Source: Gemmatimonadota bacterium
GTDB lineage: Bacteria; Gemmatimonadota; Gemmatimonadetes; Longimicrobiales; Gaopeijiaceae
Assembly (NCBI GenBank): GCA_029863525.1
Contig: JAOTVL010000024.1
Span: forward strand, 1 to 35,909
DNA: 35,909 nt
Direction: 5' to 3'
The position numbers and the translations under genes are program-made. Below the pieces are notes generated by a model. It did no database searches. It saw only the letters and a program-made list of their open reading frames with translations, and was not told where the DNA came from. Below are positions 8,918 to 16,904 of the stretch, one piece after another (position 1 is the stretch's first letter; each line of letters opens with the position of its first letter).

Positions 8918-10298
8918 TGCGCTCCAGCTCCACTCGACGGTTCATGCGGCGTCCTTCTTCGGTCTCGTTGGTGGCCACGGGTCTGTCGGGTCCGAAGCCG
9001 GCACTCTCCAACCGCTCGGCCGCGACGCCCCGCTCGGTCAGGTAGCGAACCACGGACGCCGCCCGGTCCTCCGAGAGGGTCAGGTTATACGACCGCAGGC
9101 CAACCGAGTCGGTATGCCCGACGACCCGCACACGGACGTCGGGACTGCGCAGCAGCGATTCGGCCACCGCGTCGAGGACTTCGGTCGCGGAAGCGGTGAG
9201 GTCGGCGCTCGCGGTTTCGAAGGTCACGCCTTCCAGAACCACGACGGATTCCTCGCGCACGAACAGGACCTCGCAACCGGATGTGTCGACCTCGACACCT
9301 CGTGAAGTGTCGCGGCACAGGTCGTCCTCGTCGAAGACGCCGTCCTGGTCCCCATCGAGGCGGCACCCTCGACCGTCCACGCCGACACCGGCCGGTGTCG
9401 CCGCGCAGAGATCGCGATGGTCGGGGACGCGGTCGCCGTCCGTATCGAGCGCGCACCCCGAGGGGTCGACCGCCACGCCCTCCGGTGTGTTCGGGCAGAC
9501 ATCGTCCTCGTCAAAGACCGAGTCGCGATCGCCGTCCACGCGGCACCCTTCCAGGTCCACCCGAACCCCGGCGGGCGTCGCTGCACAGGCGTCGTCTTCG
9601 TCGAAGATGCGATCCCCATCCTCGTCGAGGCGGCACCCCGACTCATCGACTCCCACGCCCCGCGGCGTGTCCGGGCACGCGTCACGGTGGTCGTACACGA
9701 GATCTCCATCGCGATCCGAATAGCGTCCGGGTCCGATATCGAGCGATAGGCCCGCGGCCAGGCTCCAATTGACGTGCTTCGACACGGCCGAGCTCGAGAC
9801 GCTCTCACCCTGGTTGAACGGTGAGGAGATCCAGTCGATCGTCACGTCACTCCGAAAGGACCACCGATCACGGAGGTAGGTCTTGAAGCCGGCGAGCGCC
9901 GTGACGCCGTTGTCGGCCTCACGAAGTCCGTCGCCATACCCGTTGCGGACCCAGCCGACACCGGCCATCGGGTAGAAGTTTTCGGTCACCGGTAGTTGAT
10001 ACGCGATCGTCGCCCGAAACGGCACCCAGGACACGCTCGGACTCGGGTCGGCGGCCGTCTCAGACCAGGTAAAGGACGTCGTCGCGGCGAGGAGGAGGTT
10101 CGGATAGACGTAGAGGCCGAGCCGACCGCCGATGCCCGGGGCCGTGCCGAAGGCGAGCGTGGTCAGCTCGTCGAAGGCGGTGCGCTGCGCGAAGAGGCCG
10201 ACCTCGACGGTCCCCGTCCGTTGTGCGGACACGGGACGCCCGAGGGGCGCCATGACGCCAGCGATCAGCAACACCAAGAACCAGCCCGGTCGATTCAC
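8910..10298 (-). CDS. Outer-membrane protein with OmpA domain and five TSP3-like calcium-binding repeats
   Basis: The 462-residue protein starts at GTG 10298. A longer in-frame ORF exists, but ACCTCC on the + strand at 10303-10308 (GGAGGT on the coding strand), 4 nt upstream, fixes this start. Residues 1-25 are a signal peptide ending near VSAQ. Residues 26-190 look like a beta-barrel, with alternating hydrophobic and aromatic strands. Residues 195-344 are five 30-residue Asp-rich repeats with two Cys each. Residues 345-462 are an OmpA-like peptidoglycan-binding domain (FETASADL, GHTDSVG, NRRVELERI). The protein would tether the outer membrane to peptidoglycan. It converges on, and overlaps by 8 bp, the small membrane-protein gene. 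A good sigma-70-like promoter lies upstream at 10364-10392. Confidence 0.93.
   Translation of the reverse strand: MNRPGWFLVLLIAGVMAPLGRPVSAQRTGTVEVGLFAQRTAFDELTTLAFGTAPGIGGRLGLYVYPNLLLAATTSFTWSETAADPSPSVSWVPFRATIAYQLPVTENFYPMAGVGWVRNGYGDGLREADNGVTALAGFKTYLRDRWSFRSDVTIDWISSPFNQGESVSSSAVSKHVNWSLAAGLSLDIGPGRYSDRDGDLVYDHRDACPDTPRGVGVDESGCRLDEDGDRIFDEDDACAATPAGVRVDLEGCRVDGDRDSVFDEDDVCPNTPEGVAVDPSGCALDTDGDRVPDHRDLCAATPAGVGVDGRGCRLDGDQDGVFDEDDLCRDTSRGVEVDTSGCEVLFVREESVVVLEGVTFETASADLTASATEVLDAVAESLLRSPDVRVRVVGHTDSVGLRSYNLTLSEDRAASVVRYLTERGVAAERLESAGFGPDRPVATNETEEGRRMNRRVELERIN
9267..9716 (-). repeat. Five tandem 90-bp repeats coding TSP3-like units
   Basis: Within the OmpA-like gene, five consecutive 30-codon units repeat without spacers. 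Each has the form D-x-D-x-D-x-(V/I)-x-D-x-x-D-x-C, then roughly T-x-x-G-V-x-V-D-x-x-G-C. The units have diverged at the base level but keep every Cys and most Asp positions. TSP3-type repeats bind calcium through such Asp clusters, and the paired Cys could form one disulfide per unit in the periplasm. Tandem in-frame repeats can change in number by recombination, so copy number may vary among strains. Confidence 0.88.
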
Positions 10299-10363
10299 GT
10301 CAACCTCCGAGGCGAGTGCGCCAGAACGCGGCGGTGGATCCCACGGGTTCAGTGGCGGCATCG

Positions 10364-10392
10364 TCTATAATCGCCCCGAACGGCCCTTCCAA
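10364..10392 (-). promoter_or_regulatory. Candidate sigma-70-type promoter for the OmpA-like gene
   Basis: On the minus strand, TTGGAA (+ coordinates 10387-10392) and TATAGA (10364-10369) are separated by exactly 17 bases. Each matches the consensus at 4 of 6 positions. Initiation near 10357 would give a leader of about 59 nt before GTG 10298, with the strong GGAGGT inside it. On the + strand the same place reads TATAAT (10366-10371), but no acceptable -35 lies upstream in the recQ direction. The call is by eye only. Confidence 0.45.
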
Positions 10393-10540
10393 TGAAGTCG
10401 ATCGGGCATCGGGAGACGTGGAGCTCGTCGAAAACGACCTGCTGCTGGAAGGGCGAGCTGGCTCCACGCCGCGTGCCCCGGATGAAGCAGCGCACCCGAT
10501 TCGACATGGTGCTGTCCCGCTTCGGTCGCTTTGGTTCGCG

Positions 10541-12010
10541 ATGCACGCCGACCCCGTCGCGACCCTCCGGAGCGCGTTTGGCTATCCCAGATTCCGGCCC
10601 GGACAGGAGGAGCTCGTCCGGGCGGTTCTCGAAGGTCGCGACGCGCTCGGCGTTCTCCCGACCGGTGGGGGCAAGAGCGTGTGCTACCAAGTGCCGGCGC
10701 TGATGCTCGACGGAACGGTTCTGGTCGTCACCCCGCTCGTTTCGCTCATGCAGGACCAAATCCGCCGGGCTCGAGCGATCGGGCTCGGGGCGGAGTGTCT
10801 GAGCGGCACGCAAACCGCCTCGGAGCGGCAACGGGTGATCGAGCGGTTGCGGGCCGGCCGCGTGAGTTTGCTCCTCGTCTCGCCCGAGCGGCTCGAGATC
10901 GCGGGGTTCCGCTCGCTCCTCGACGCGGTACGCGTGTCACTGGTCGCAGTCGACGAAGCGCACTGTATCAGCGAGTGGGGGCACGACTTCCGTCCGGCGT
11001 ATCGGCGAATCGGTCGACTCCTCACGCTCGAAGCTCCGGTCCTCGCGCTCACGGCGAGCGCCACCCCCGCCGTACGGGCTGACATCGTGGAGAGCCTAGG
11101 GCTTGTCGATCCGCTCCGGGTCGTGCGCTCGTTCGACCGTCCCAACCTCCGGTGGGTCGTAGAGCGGCGTGGTCCGGGCGACGATCGAATCAGCGCTGTT
11201 CGCCGGGCTCTCATGGGGGGCGAGGGTGCGGGCATCGTCTATGCGCCGACGCGTCGCGCCGCAGAGATCCTTCGGGACGGACTCGCCGCGCGGGGGCACT
11301 CTTGCGATGTCTACCACGCGGGCCTCACGGGAGCGGAACGCTCCAGCGTTCAGGAGCGATTCCTGAACCGCGACGTGCGCGTGGTCGTCGCGACGAACGC
11401 GTTCGGCATGGGCATCGACAAGGCCGACGTCCGCGCGGTGATCCACCTCCAACTCCCCGGAACGCTGGAGTCGTATTACCAGGAGGCAGGGCGCGCCGGG
11501 CGAGACGGCGAGCCCTCGATCTGTGTCGCGTTCCACAATCGAAGCGATCGTCGCCTGGCCAACCGGTTCATCGCCCGCACGCACCCACGCCGTAGCGTGC
11601 TGGTCCGTCTTTGGCGCGCCCTTCGCGGAGCGTCGCTGATGGGCGAGGTGGCGGACATCGACCACCCGAAGGTCGTCAGAGCCCTCTCCGAGCCCGCGCG
11701 GACGTGGGCCGAGGGCGACCCCGTCGGAGCGCTGGGCGCTCTGGAGCGCATAGGGGCGATCTGTCGCGTCGAGTCGGTCACGGGTCGGACCGAGAGAGTC
11801 CTGGTTCGGTCCGAGCCCGACTGGACGGCTGCCGCGGGCCTCCGTCGCCGCGCGATGGACAAAGTCGCTGACGTCGAACGCTACGCTCGCGAGCGTCGAT
11901 GTCGCCGAAACGCGTTACTGAGGTACTTCGGAGAGAAGCGCGTAGATCGCTGCGGGCAGTGCGACCGGTGTGGCTGGCGCATGGCGGACAGCCGGGAGCG
12001 CCGACCGTGA
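10541..12010 (+). CDS. recQ: RecQ-family ATP-dependent DNA helicase, short form
   Basis: The 489-residue protein has the RecQ helicase motifs in order: motif 0 FRPGQEE (18-24), Walker A TGGGKS (41-46), DEAHCISEWGHDFRP (138-152), TASATP (171-176), then TNAFGMGIDKADVR and GRAGRDG in the second RecA lobe. The C-terminal zinc site has Cys454, Cys471, Cys474 and Cys477, the same 17-3-3 spacing as E. coli RecQ. The protein ends 12 residues after the last Cys, so the winged-helix and HRDC domains of long RecQ proteins are absent. It should unwind DNA 3' to 5' in repair and recombination. The ATG at 10541 is chosen because family homology begins there; the frame is open further upstream, with no clear ribosome-binding site at either place. 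Its upstream region is shared with the divergent ompA-like gene. Confidence 0.92.
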   Translation: MHADPVATLRSAFGYPRFRPGQEELVRAVLEGRDALGVLPTGGGKSVCYQVPALMLDGTVLVVTPLVSLMQDQIRRARAIGLGAECLSGTQTASERQRVIERLRAGRVSLLLVSPERLEIAGFRSLLDAVRVSLVAVDEAHCISEWGHDFRPAYRRIGRLLTLEAPVLALTASATPAVRADIVESLGLVDPLRVVRSFDRPNLRWVVERRGPGDDRISAVRRALMGGEGAGIVYAPTRRAAEILRDGLAARGHSCDVYHAGLTGAERSSVQERFLNRDVRVVVATNAFGMGIDKADVRAVIHLQLPGTLESYYQEAGRAGRDGEPSICVAFHNRSDRRLANRFIARTHPRRSVLVRLWRALRGASLMGEVADIDHPKVVRALSEPARTWAEGDPVGALGALERIGAICRVESVTGRTERVLVRSEPDWTAAAGLRRRAMDKVADVERYARERRCRRNALLRYFGEKRVDRCGQCDRCGWRMADSRERRP

Positions 12011-12126
12011 ACCGGGTGGACCCGCCCGGGAATCAGGAAGACGCTCAGGCAGTTGCCGTAACTCTCCAGCCCGAATCAATTGGGGCTCGACCGCACATTC
12101 CTTGGAACGCCGAGTGGTGCAGCCAC

Positions 12127-13026
12127 ATGAGAACCAGTTGTGTCGTCTTGGTGCTCGCGAGTCTGTTCACCGCGTCCGCCGACGCCCAGCGAAGGCCGAT
12201 GACGCCGGAAGAGCGGGCCGCGCGAGCGGCCGCCCGGGAGGCGGAGCTGAACGCGCCGCGGCCCATCGAGGCGGTCGAGAGCGTATGGCTCGAGGAGCTG
12301 ACCTGGATGGAAATCCGTGACGCCGTTCGGGCAGGGAACACGACGGCCCTGATCCTCACCGGTGGCGTCGAGTCCAACGGCCCTCATTTGGCGTCGGGGA
12401 AGCACAACTACTCGAACAAGCTCATGGGCGAGTCGGTCGCTCGTGCCCTTGGCGCGACGCTCGTCGCACCCCTGGTCACCCTCGAGCCGGGTGATCCGAG
12501 CCGGCCGGTGACGGTCGGGGCGACCGGGCCGATGGTGTCTCAGGAGACGTACATCGCGTGGCTGACCGACATGGGCGACAGTTTGCGCGGCATGGGATTC
12601 ACAGAGGTGTACTTCCTCGGCGACAGCGGGGGCAATCTCCGCGGCATGCAGGCGGCGGCCGACGCCCTCAACGAGCGATATGGCGGTATTCCGACCCGCT
12701 TCCATCACGTGCCGGAGTTCTACAATCACGTGCAGGTCCGTCAGTACATCCAGGAGACCCTCGGGATTCCCGAACAGATGGACTACAACGCCAGCTCCGG
12801 CTCAGACGGGATCCACGAGGAGCTGTCGATTGCGTCGATCATGTCCGTTATCGATCCGACCTCGATTCGCTTCGACCAGCGGGTGCGAGCGGGCAGGGCA
12901 TCGATCAACGGCATCAGCCTCGAACCGCTTGCGGAGACACAGGAGCTCGGACGGAAGGTCATCGAATTCCGGACGAAGCTGACCGTGGACGCAATCCACG
13001 CGCTTCGCGCGGGATCGAACGACTGA
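12127..13026 (+). CDS. Secreted creatininase-family protein with altered metal-ligand positions
   Basis: The 299-residue product begins with a signal peptide (residues 1-20, cleavage near ADA-Q), so it is probably periplasmic. LILTGGVESNGPH (76-87) and FLGDSGGN (163-170) match the creatininase/creatinine amidohydrolase fold. Family members usually read EQHGPHLPLGTD and NGHGGN, where Glu, His, Asp and His bind two metals. Here Glu82 remains, but the next His is Asn84, the Asp position is His93 and the NGH His is Ser167. The protein is therefore either a divergent hydrolase with a rearranged metal site (nearby His87, His93, Asp166 and His230 could serve) or a non-catalytic relative. The residues between the signal peptide and the fold are Ala/Arg/Glu rich. 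The gene starts 116 nt after recQ and converges with the cytochrome c gene. Its substrate is unknown. Confidence 0.8.
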   Translation: MRTSCVVLVLASLFTASADAQRRPMTPEERAARAAAREAELNAPRPIEAVESVWLEELTWMEIRDAVRAGNTTALILTGGVESNGPHLASGKHNYSNKLMGESVARALGATLVAPLVTLEPGDPSRPVTVGATGPMVSQETYIAWLTDMGDSLRGMGFTEVYFLGDSGGNLRGMQAAADALNERYGGIPTRFHHVPEFYNHVQVRQYIQETLGIPEQMDYNASSGSDGIHEELSIASIMSVIDPTSIRFDQRVRAGRASINGISLEPLAETQELGRKVIEFRTKLTVDAIHALRAGSND

Positions 13027-13051
13027 CCGCAAGCCGAGCGAGCGTCCCGCT

Positions 13052-13498
13052 CTAGCGTCCGGGGAGGTGCGTCCCGTTCGACAGGCTCCATACGTACGCT
13101 GCGAGCGAAGAGTACTGAGCCCAGGTCGGATCGGCTCCCCCCCCGGGGTTCATTTCGAACCGCCACGCCGGGTCGGAGAACGCCTCTCGACGCACGCCCC
13201 AGAAGATCGTCCTGCGGATCCCCTCGAGCGATCCGTCGCTCTGCACCCACGTGCTGTCCGTGAGGTCCGGTCCGTTTCGCCCACCCGAGCCGTTGTCCCC
13301 GTGGCACCGTCGGCAACTCTGGGAGTTGAAGATCGAATCGCCCTCGGCGATCATCGCGGCCCATCGCTGAGCCTGATCCCGTGCGAGCCATTCGCGCACC
13401 TCCGGTGGCAGCTCGACGGCCTGTGCGGCCGCCGCGTCGGGTCGGGCGATTCCCAGCGCCGCACCCATGACGACCACGCCCAACAGCGTTCTCCTCAT
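13052..13498 (-). CDS. Secreted single-heme c-type cytochrome
   Basis: The 148-residue protein starts at ATG 13498, preceded on the coding strand by GGAGGGAAG directly upstream; a longer in-frame extension to 13573 lacks such support. Residues 1-26 are a signal peptide. The heme-binding motif CRRCH is at 62-66, and Met116 in RFEMNPG is a plausible sixth iron ligand. A SLAAYVWSLS helix near 131-140 is typical of small class I cytochromes c. It would carry electrons in the periplasm. The partner oxidase or dehydrogenase is not in the window. It converges on the creatininase-like gene with 25 nt between them. A weak promoter candidate is TTGAAA (13584-13589 on the complementary strand), with TGTGTT 18 nt downstream of it. 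Confidence 0.88.
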   Translation of the reverse strand: MRRTLLGVVVMGAALGIARPDAAAAQAVELPPEVREWLARDQAQRWAAMIAEGDSIFNSQSCRRCHGDNGSGGRNGPDLTDSTWVQSDGSLEGIRRTIFWGVRREAFSDPAWRFEMNPGGGADPTWAQYSSLAAYVWSLSNGTHLPGR

Positions 13499-13624
13499 CT
13501 TCCCTCCTCTCTCGGTTTCGTCCGAACCGTGCCCACCTCGGCCATATCGGCGCCCGGGGAACACATTGTGCATTCCCAGGGTCTTTCAAGGGCACCCTCG
13601 AGGGCGGCCCGGGGCTGAGACCTT

Positions 13625-13636
13625 AGTCGGCCGACT
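13625..13636. promoter_or_regulatory. 12-bp perfect palindrome, possible operator
   Basis: AGTCGGCCGACT is its own reverse complement. It lies in the 207-bp region between the divergent cytochrome c and acyl-CoA dehydrogenase genes, about 70 nt upstream of the dehydrogenase start and 11 nt before a TATGCT that could serve as a -10 box. Its position overlaps where a -35 element would be, as expected for a repressor site. No regulator gene is nearby, so this is a suggestion only. Confidence 0.3.
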
Positions 13637-13705
13637 CCCCATTCCGCTATGCTAGGTTAGTGCCTGGATCGAGTCGGCGCTTGCGGACTACGGTTTAGGG
13701 AAGAG

Positions 13706-15013
13706 ATGCGGACGGGACTTCGACGCAGGACTCCGAGATTGATGGATAGATATCTGACCCCCGAACACGTTGCGCTGGTGCGACGCGTGAACGACTTCGC
13801 CCGCGAGGCCATCGAGCCCGTCGCGCGCGATCTCGACGAGACGGGCGAGTTTCCTTGGGACAACGCCAAGAAGATGGCCGAGATGGGCCTCTTCGGTGTT
13901 CCCGTCCCGCGGGAACTGGGCGGTATGGGGCTCGACTACCTCAGTTACATCCTGGTTGTCCAGGAGCTCGCCAAGTTCGACGCGAGCCATTCGATCACGG
14001 TTTCTGCGCATACGACTCTGGGGCTTTCGCCGATCCTGTCTTTCGGGACGGAAGAGCAAAAGCGCCGGTTCGTTCCACCGCTCGCGACCGGCGACGTGCT
14101 CGGGGGATTCGGGCTGACAGAGCCCGGTGCGGGGTCCGACGCGTCCGGCACCCGGACGCGCGCAGAACGTGAGGGCGACGGCTACCGGATCAACGGGTCG
14201 AAGATCTTCATCACCAACGCAGGGGTCGGTGAGATCTTCGTCGCCACGGCGGTCACCGAGCCAGGCAAGGGACCGAAGGGCATCAGCAGCTTCATCGTCT
14301 GCAAGCCCACGTACGACGTCGACCGCGCCCAAGCGGTCGGATGGGGACATCGGGAGGACCTACCGTTCACCAGCGGTGTCCGCTGCGGAGAGAAAGAAGA
14401 CAAGATGGGGTGGCGTGCCTCGGATACGCGTGAGCTGCACTTCGAAGAGGCCTTCGTGCCGGAGAGCCACCGTCTCGGCGCCGAAGGGGAGGGGTTCGTC
14501 AACTTCATGAAGACCCTCGACGCGGGACGCATCGGGGTCGCGGCGCTCTCGCTTGGTTTGGCGGAAGGGGCGCTGGAGGCGGCGGTCCGTTATACCAGCG
14601 ACCGCCGGCAGTTCGGCCAGCGTGTGTGGGACTTTCAACAGGTGCAATTCAAGCTCGCCGATGTCGCGACGGACATCGAGGCAGGAAAGCACCTCACGTA
14701 TCATGCGGCCTGGCTCAAGGACCAGGGCCAGCCGTTCGGAAAGCAGGCCGCCATGGCCAAGCTCTTCTGTTCGGAGCTGTCGATGCGTGCGACGCTGGGC
14801 GCCATCCAAGTCATGGGCGGCGCCGGCTACACGAGTGACCATCCGGTGGAGCGCATGATGCGCGACGCCAAGATCTGCGAGATCGGAGAAGGGACCAACG
14901 AGATTCAGCGGCTTGTCATCGCCCGAAGGCTGTTGAAAGAGGTGCTGGCCGAGTCGCCAGAGCGGTCCGTGCCGGACCGGGTGTTGGAGCCCGCCGGCAT
15001 CGAAGCGAACTGA
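13706..15013 (+). CDS. Acyl-CoA dehydrogenase (FAD-dependent)
   Basis: The 435-residue protein is a full acyl-CoA dehydrogenase. The N-terminal helical domain is followed by the FAD/substrate signature [14 protein letters not shown] (about 135-148), the middle beta domain ([12 protein letters not shown]), and the C-terminal helical domain with DRRQFGQ and VMGGAGY. It ends with [10 protein letters not shown], whose first Glu sits at the catalytic base position of the short- and medium-chain family. It introduces a 2,3-double bond and passes electrons to electron-transfer flavoprotein. The ATG at 13706 has AGGGAAG close upstream. The ATG at 13742 gives the family's usual N terminus (MDRYLTPEH), so the true start could be either. 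The gene is monocistronic by spacing. Substrate chain length cannot be read from sequence; butyryl-CoA or a branched acyl-CoA are both plausible here. Confidence 0.92.
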   Translation: MRTGLRRRTPRLMDRYLTPEHVALVRRVNDFAREAIEPVARDLDETGEFPWDNAKKMAEMGLFGVPVPRELGGMGLDYLSYILVVQELAKFDASHSITVSAHTTLGLSPILSFGTEEQKRRFVPPLATGDVLGGFGLTEPGAGSDASGTRTRAEREGDGYRINGSKIFITNAGVGEIFVATAVTEPGKGPKGISSFIVCKPTYDVDRAQAVGWGHREDLPFTSGVRCGEKEDKMGWRASDTRELHFEEAFVPESHRLGAEGEGFVNFMKTLDAGRIGVAALSLGLAEGALEAAVRYTSDRRQFGQRVWDFQQVQFKLADVATDIEAGKHLTYHAAWLKDQGQPFGKQAAMAKLFCSELSMRATLGAIQVMGGAGYTSDHPVERMMRDAKICEIGEGTNEIQRLVIARRLLKEVLAESPERSVPDRVLEPAGIEAN

Positions 15014-15123
15014 TAACACAAGAACGTCGGCCCGTGCGGGCAGGCGGAGCGCGTCCGATAGAAGGTCTGGAAGACGCGGCCGCGGCCCCGCCCGAGTGCG
15101 CCGGAGACCAGGCGGTCGCCGAA

Positions 15124-15153
15124 GCTGCTCGCTCTGCACTCGCAGCGAGCAGC
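15124..15153 (+). other. Stable hairpin upstream of RNase G gene
   Basis: GCTGCTCGCT (15124-15133) pairs perfectly with AGCGAGCAGC (15144-15153) around a 10-nt loop. An alternative fold pairs CTGC with GCAG inside the loop. No T-tract follows. It lies 110 nt after the acyl-CoA dehydrogenase stop and about 60 nt before the RNase G start. It could be an end-of-transcript structure of the upstream gene or part of the RNase G leader. In E. coli the related enzyme RNase E regulates itself through hairpins in its 5' leader, but nothing here proves that. Confidence 0.45.
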
Positions 15154-15215
15154 CGCGGGACGTGTCCGGTCACCGGTGAGGGTTTTCGGGACCGGCCCTA
15201 CATTTGGAGAGATCG

Positions 15216-16748
15216 TTGAGGAGAGAAATCCTCGTGAGTTCGAACCCGCGTGAGTCGTGGGTCGCGCTCCGTGAAGACAATCAGCTCGTGGAAGTGATGT
15301 TCGACCGGCCCGATCAGAATCGGGTCCTCGGTGACATCTTCCTCGGAAAGGTCGAGGCCGTGCTGCCGGGCATCCAGGCAGCGTTCGTCGACATCGGGAC
15401 CGGCAAGGCCGGCTTCCTGCATGTTTCCGACTTGATCCTCGACGACGAGGACGACGACGGGAACGGCAACGGTGGGCGGCGGGGTCGCCGCAGTCAGAAG
15501 CTCCCTCCGATTCAGGATCACCTGAAGAAGGGCGACGAGCTCCTGGTGCAGGTGACGAAGGAGGCGATCAGCACCAAAGGACCGCGGCTCACCGCCGAGA
15601 TCTCCTTGCCGGGACGCTTTCTCGTGTACATGCCACACTCATCGCGGGTGGGCATCAGCCGAAAGATCGAGGGGCGGGATCAGCGGTCGAAGCTGCGGAA
15701 GATGGCCCAGGAGATCCTGCCGAAAGACAGCGGCGGGCTCATCGTCCGCACGGTCGGAGAAGAGGTCACCAAGGAGAAGCTCGAGCGCGAGTTCAACAGG
15801 CTCCACGAGCGGTGGCAGGGGATCGTCTCGACCGCCGAAGAGAGGAGCGCCCCGGCCGCGATCCATCGCGAAGCGACCCTCATCAGCGGGGTCATCCGCG
15901 ACCTGTTCAGCGACAAGTTCGAGGCGCTGAGAGTCGATTCGAAGCAGGCCTACGACGAAATCGTCGACTATGTGCGGACGGTGGACGAAGAGCTGCTCGA
16001 TCTGGTGCACCTACATCACGGTCACGGGTCCCTCTTCGACGAGTATGGGGTGGAAGAGGAGATCCAGAAGGCCTTCCGTCGCAACGTGCCTCTGAAGTCC
16101 GGGGGCAGCTTGGTCATTGAGCCCACGGAAGCGCTCGTCTCCATCGACGTGAACACCGGGCGGTTCACGGGGAAGGGGAAAAAGGACCCGGAGCAGACGA
16201 TCCTGCGCAACAACATCGAGGCGGCACGCGAGATCGCGAAACAGCTACGGCTGCGCGACGTCGGTGGCATCATCGTGGTCGACTTCATCGACATGGAGTC
16301 ACAGGAAAACCGGGACAAGGTCCTGCGGGAGCTCCGATCGCACCTGGGTAGAGACCGGGCTCGGACGAAGGCGTTCGAAGTGTCGAACCTCGGGCTGGTG
16401 GAGATGACCCGTCAGCGTGTGCGCCCCTCGATCTTCAATTCGCTGACCGCGGTCTGCTCCTCGTGTGGAGGTGTGGGTCGGGTCTACACGCCCGCGACGG
16501 TCGTTCGTCAGATCGAGCGGACCATCAAGCGCGCCGCGGCGGCCAAGGAGGAGAAGAGTCTCGTGGTACGCGTGCACCCCGAGGTGGCGCTTCGCGTGAT
16601 CGAGGAAGAGCCGGAGCTCCTGAAGCGACTCAAGGGTCGTACCCGCCTGGAGTTGAGGCTTCGAGACGACCCGCTCATGAGACTCGACGAGTTCCGCCTC
16701 TTGTCCGGCCCGGCGGAGACCGACGTGACGGAGAAGTACGCGGCGTAG
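15216..16748 (+). CDS. rng: Ribonuclease G / RNase E family endoribonuclease
   Basis: The 510-residue protein has an S1 RNA-binding domain near residues 38-130, interrupted by an Asp- and Gly/Arg-rich insert (75-93). The RNase E/G catalytic region follows: SIDVNTG with Asp311 and VVDFIDM with Asp356, the two Mg-binding aspartates. CSSCGG at 414-419 is the zinc-link motif for dimer pairing. It cleaves single-stranded, 5'-monophosphate RNA in rRNA maturation and mRNA decay. The TTG at 15216 is preferred. GGAGAG at 15206-15211 is 4 nt upstream, and the resulting N terminus (M-RREILVSSNPRE) aligns with the typical M-KREILIN start. TTG 15204 and GTG 15234 are weaker options. The long C-terminal scaffold of RNase E is absent. 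It precedes the L21/L27 genes, an arrangement known from several phyla. Confidence 0.94.
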   Translation: MRREILVSSNPRESWVALREDNQLVEVMFDRPDQNRVLGDIFLGKVEAVLPGIQAAFVDIGTGKAGFLHVSDLILDDEDDDGNGNGGRRGRRSQKLPPIQDHLKKGDELLVQVTKEAISTKGPRLTAEISLPGRFLVYMPHSSRVGISRKIEGRDQRSKLRKMAQEILPKDSGGLIVRTVGEEVTKEKLEREFNRLHERWQGIVSTAEERSAPAAIHREATLISGVIRDLFSDKFEALRVDSKQAYDEIVDYVRTVDEELLDLVHLHHGHGSLFDEYGVEEEIQKAFRRNVPLKSGGSLVIEPTEALVSIDVNTGRFTGKGKKDPEQTILRNNIEAAREIAKQLRLRDVGGIIVVDFIDMESQENRDKVLRELRSHLGRDRARTKAFEVSNLGLVEMTRQRVRPSIFNSLTAVCSSCGGVGRVYTPATVVRQIERTIKRAAAAKEEKSLVVRVHPEVALRVIEEEPELLKRLKGRTRLELRLRDDPLMRLDEFRLLSGPAETDVTEKYAA

Positions 16749-16780
16749 CAGGGCTCGCGGCGGATCCGCTCCTCACCTCC

Positions 16781-16811
16781 GTGGGGGCGACCCTTGGATG
16801 TCGCCGCCCAC
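16781..16811 (+). terminator. Strong hairpin between rng and rplU
   Basis: GTGGGGGCGAC (16781-16791) pairs with GTCGCC-G-CCCAC (16800-16811). The stem has 11 base pairs with one bulged G and an 8-nt loop. No T-tract follows, so it is either a terminator without U-tract at the end of the rng transcript or a structure in the L21/L27 leader. A TTGACC at 16832-16837, about 70 nt before the L21 start, could be the -35 of a fresh promoter for rplU-rpmA. No convincing -10 is seen at the right distance. Confidence 0.45.
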
Positions 16812-16904
16812 CCGCCGGGGGGGAGCGCGCCTTGACCCGGTCGGTGTCTCTTGTGAGTTTTACCTGCTCTACAGCGAAGGCCGACGCCCTGTATGGGATT
16901 TCAT

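Noticed and set aside
9267-9716. Regularly spaced repeats resembling a CRISPR array
   Set aside because: The units are contiguous 90-bp, in-frame and diverged; they encode Asp/Cys-rich protein repeats inside the OmpA-like gene, with no separate spacers.
9281-9772. Plus-strand open frames opposite the TSP3 repeats
   Set aside because: They are compositional mirrors of the repeat-coding strand, as expected when Asp/Gly codons are read in reverse.
15204-15215. Upstream TTG at 15204 as start of RNase G
   Set aside because: It overlaps the GGAGAG that best serves TTG 15216, and the shorter N terminus matches the family start.
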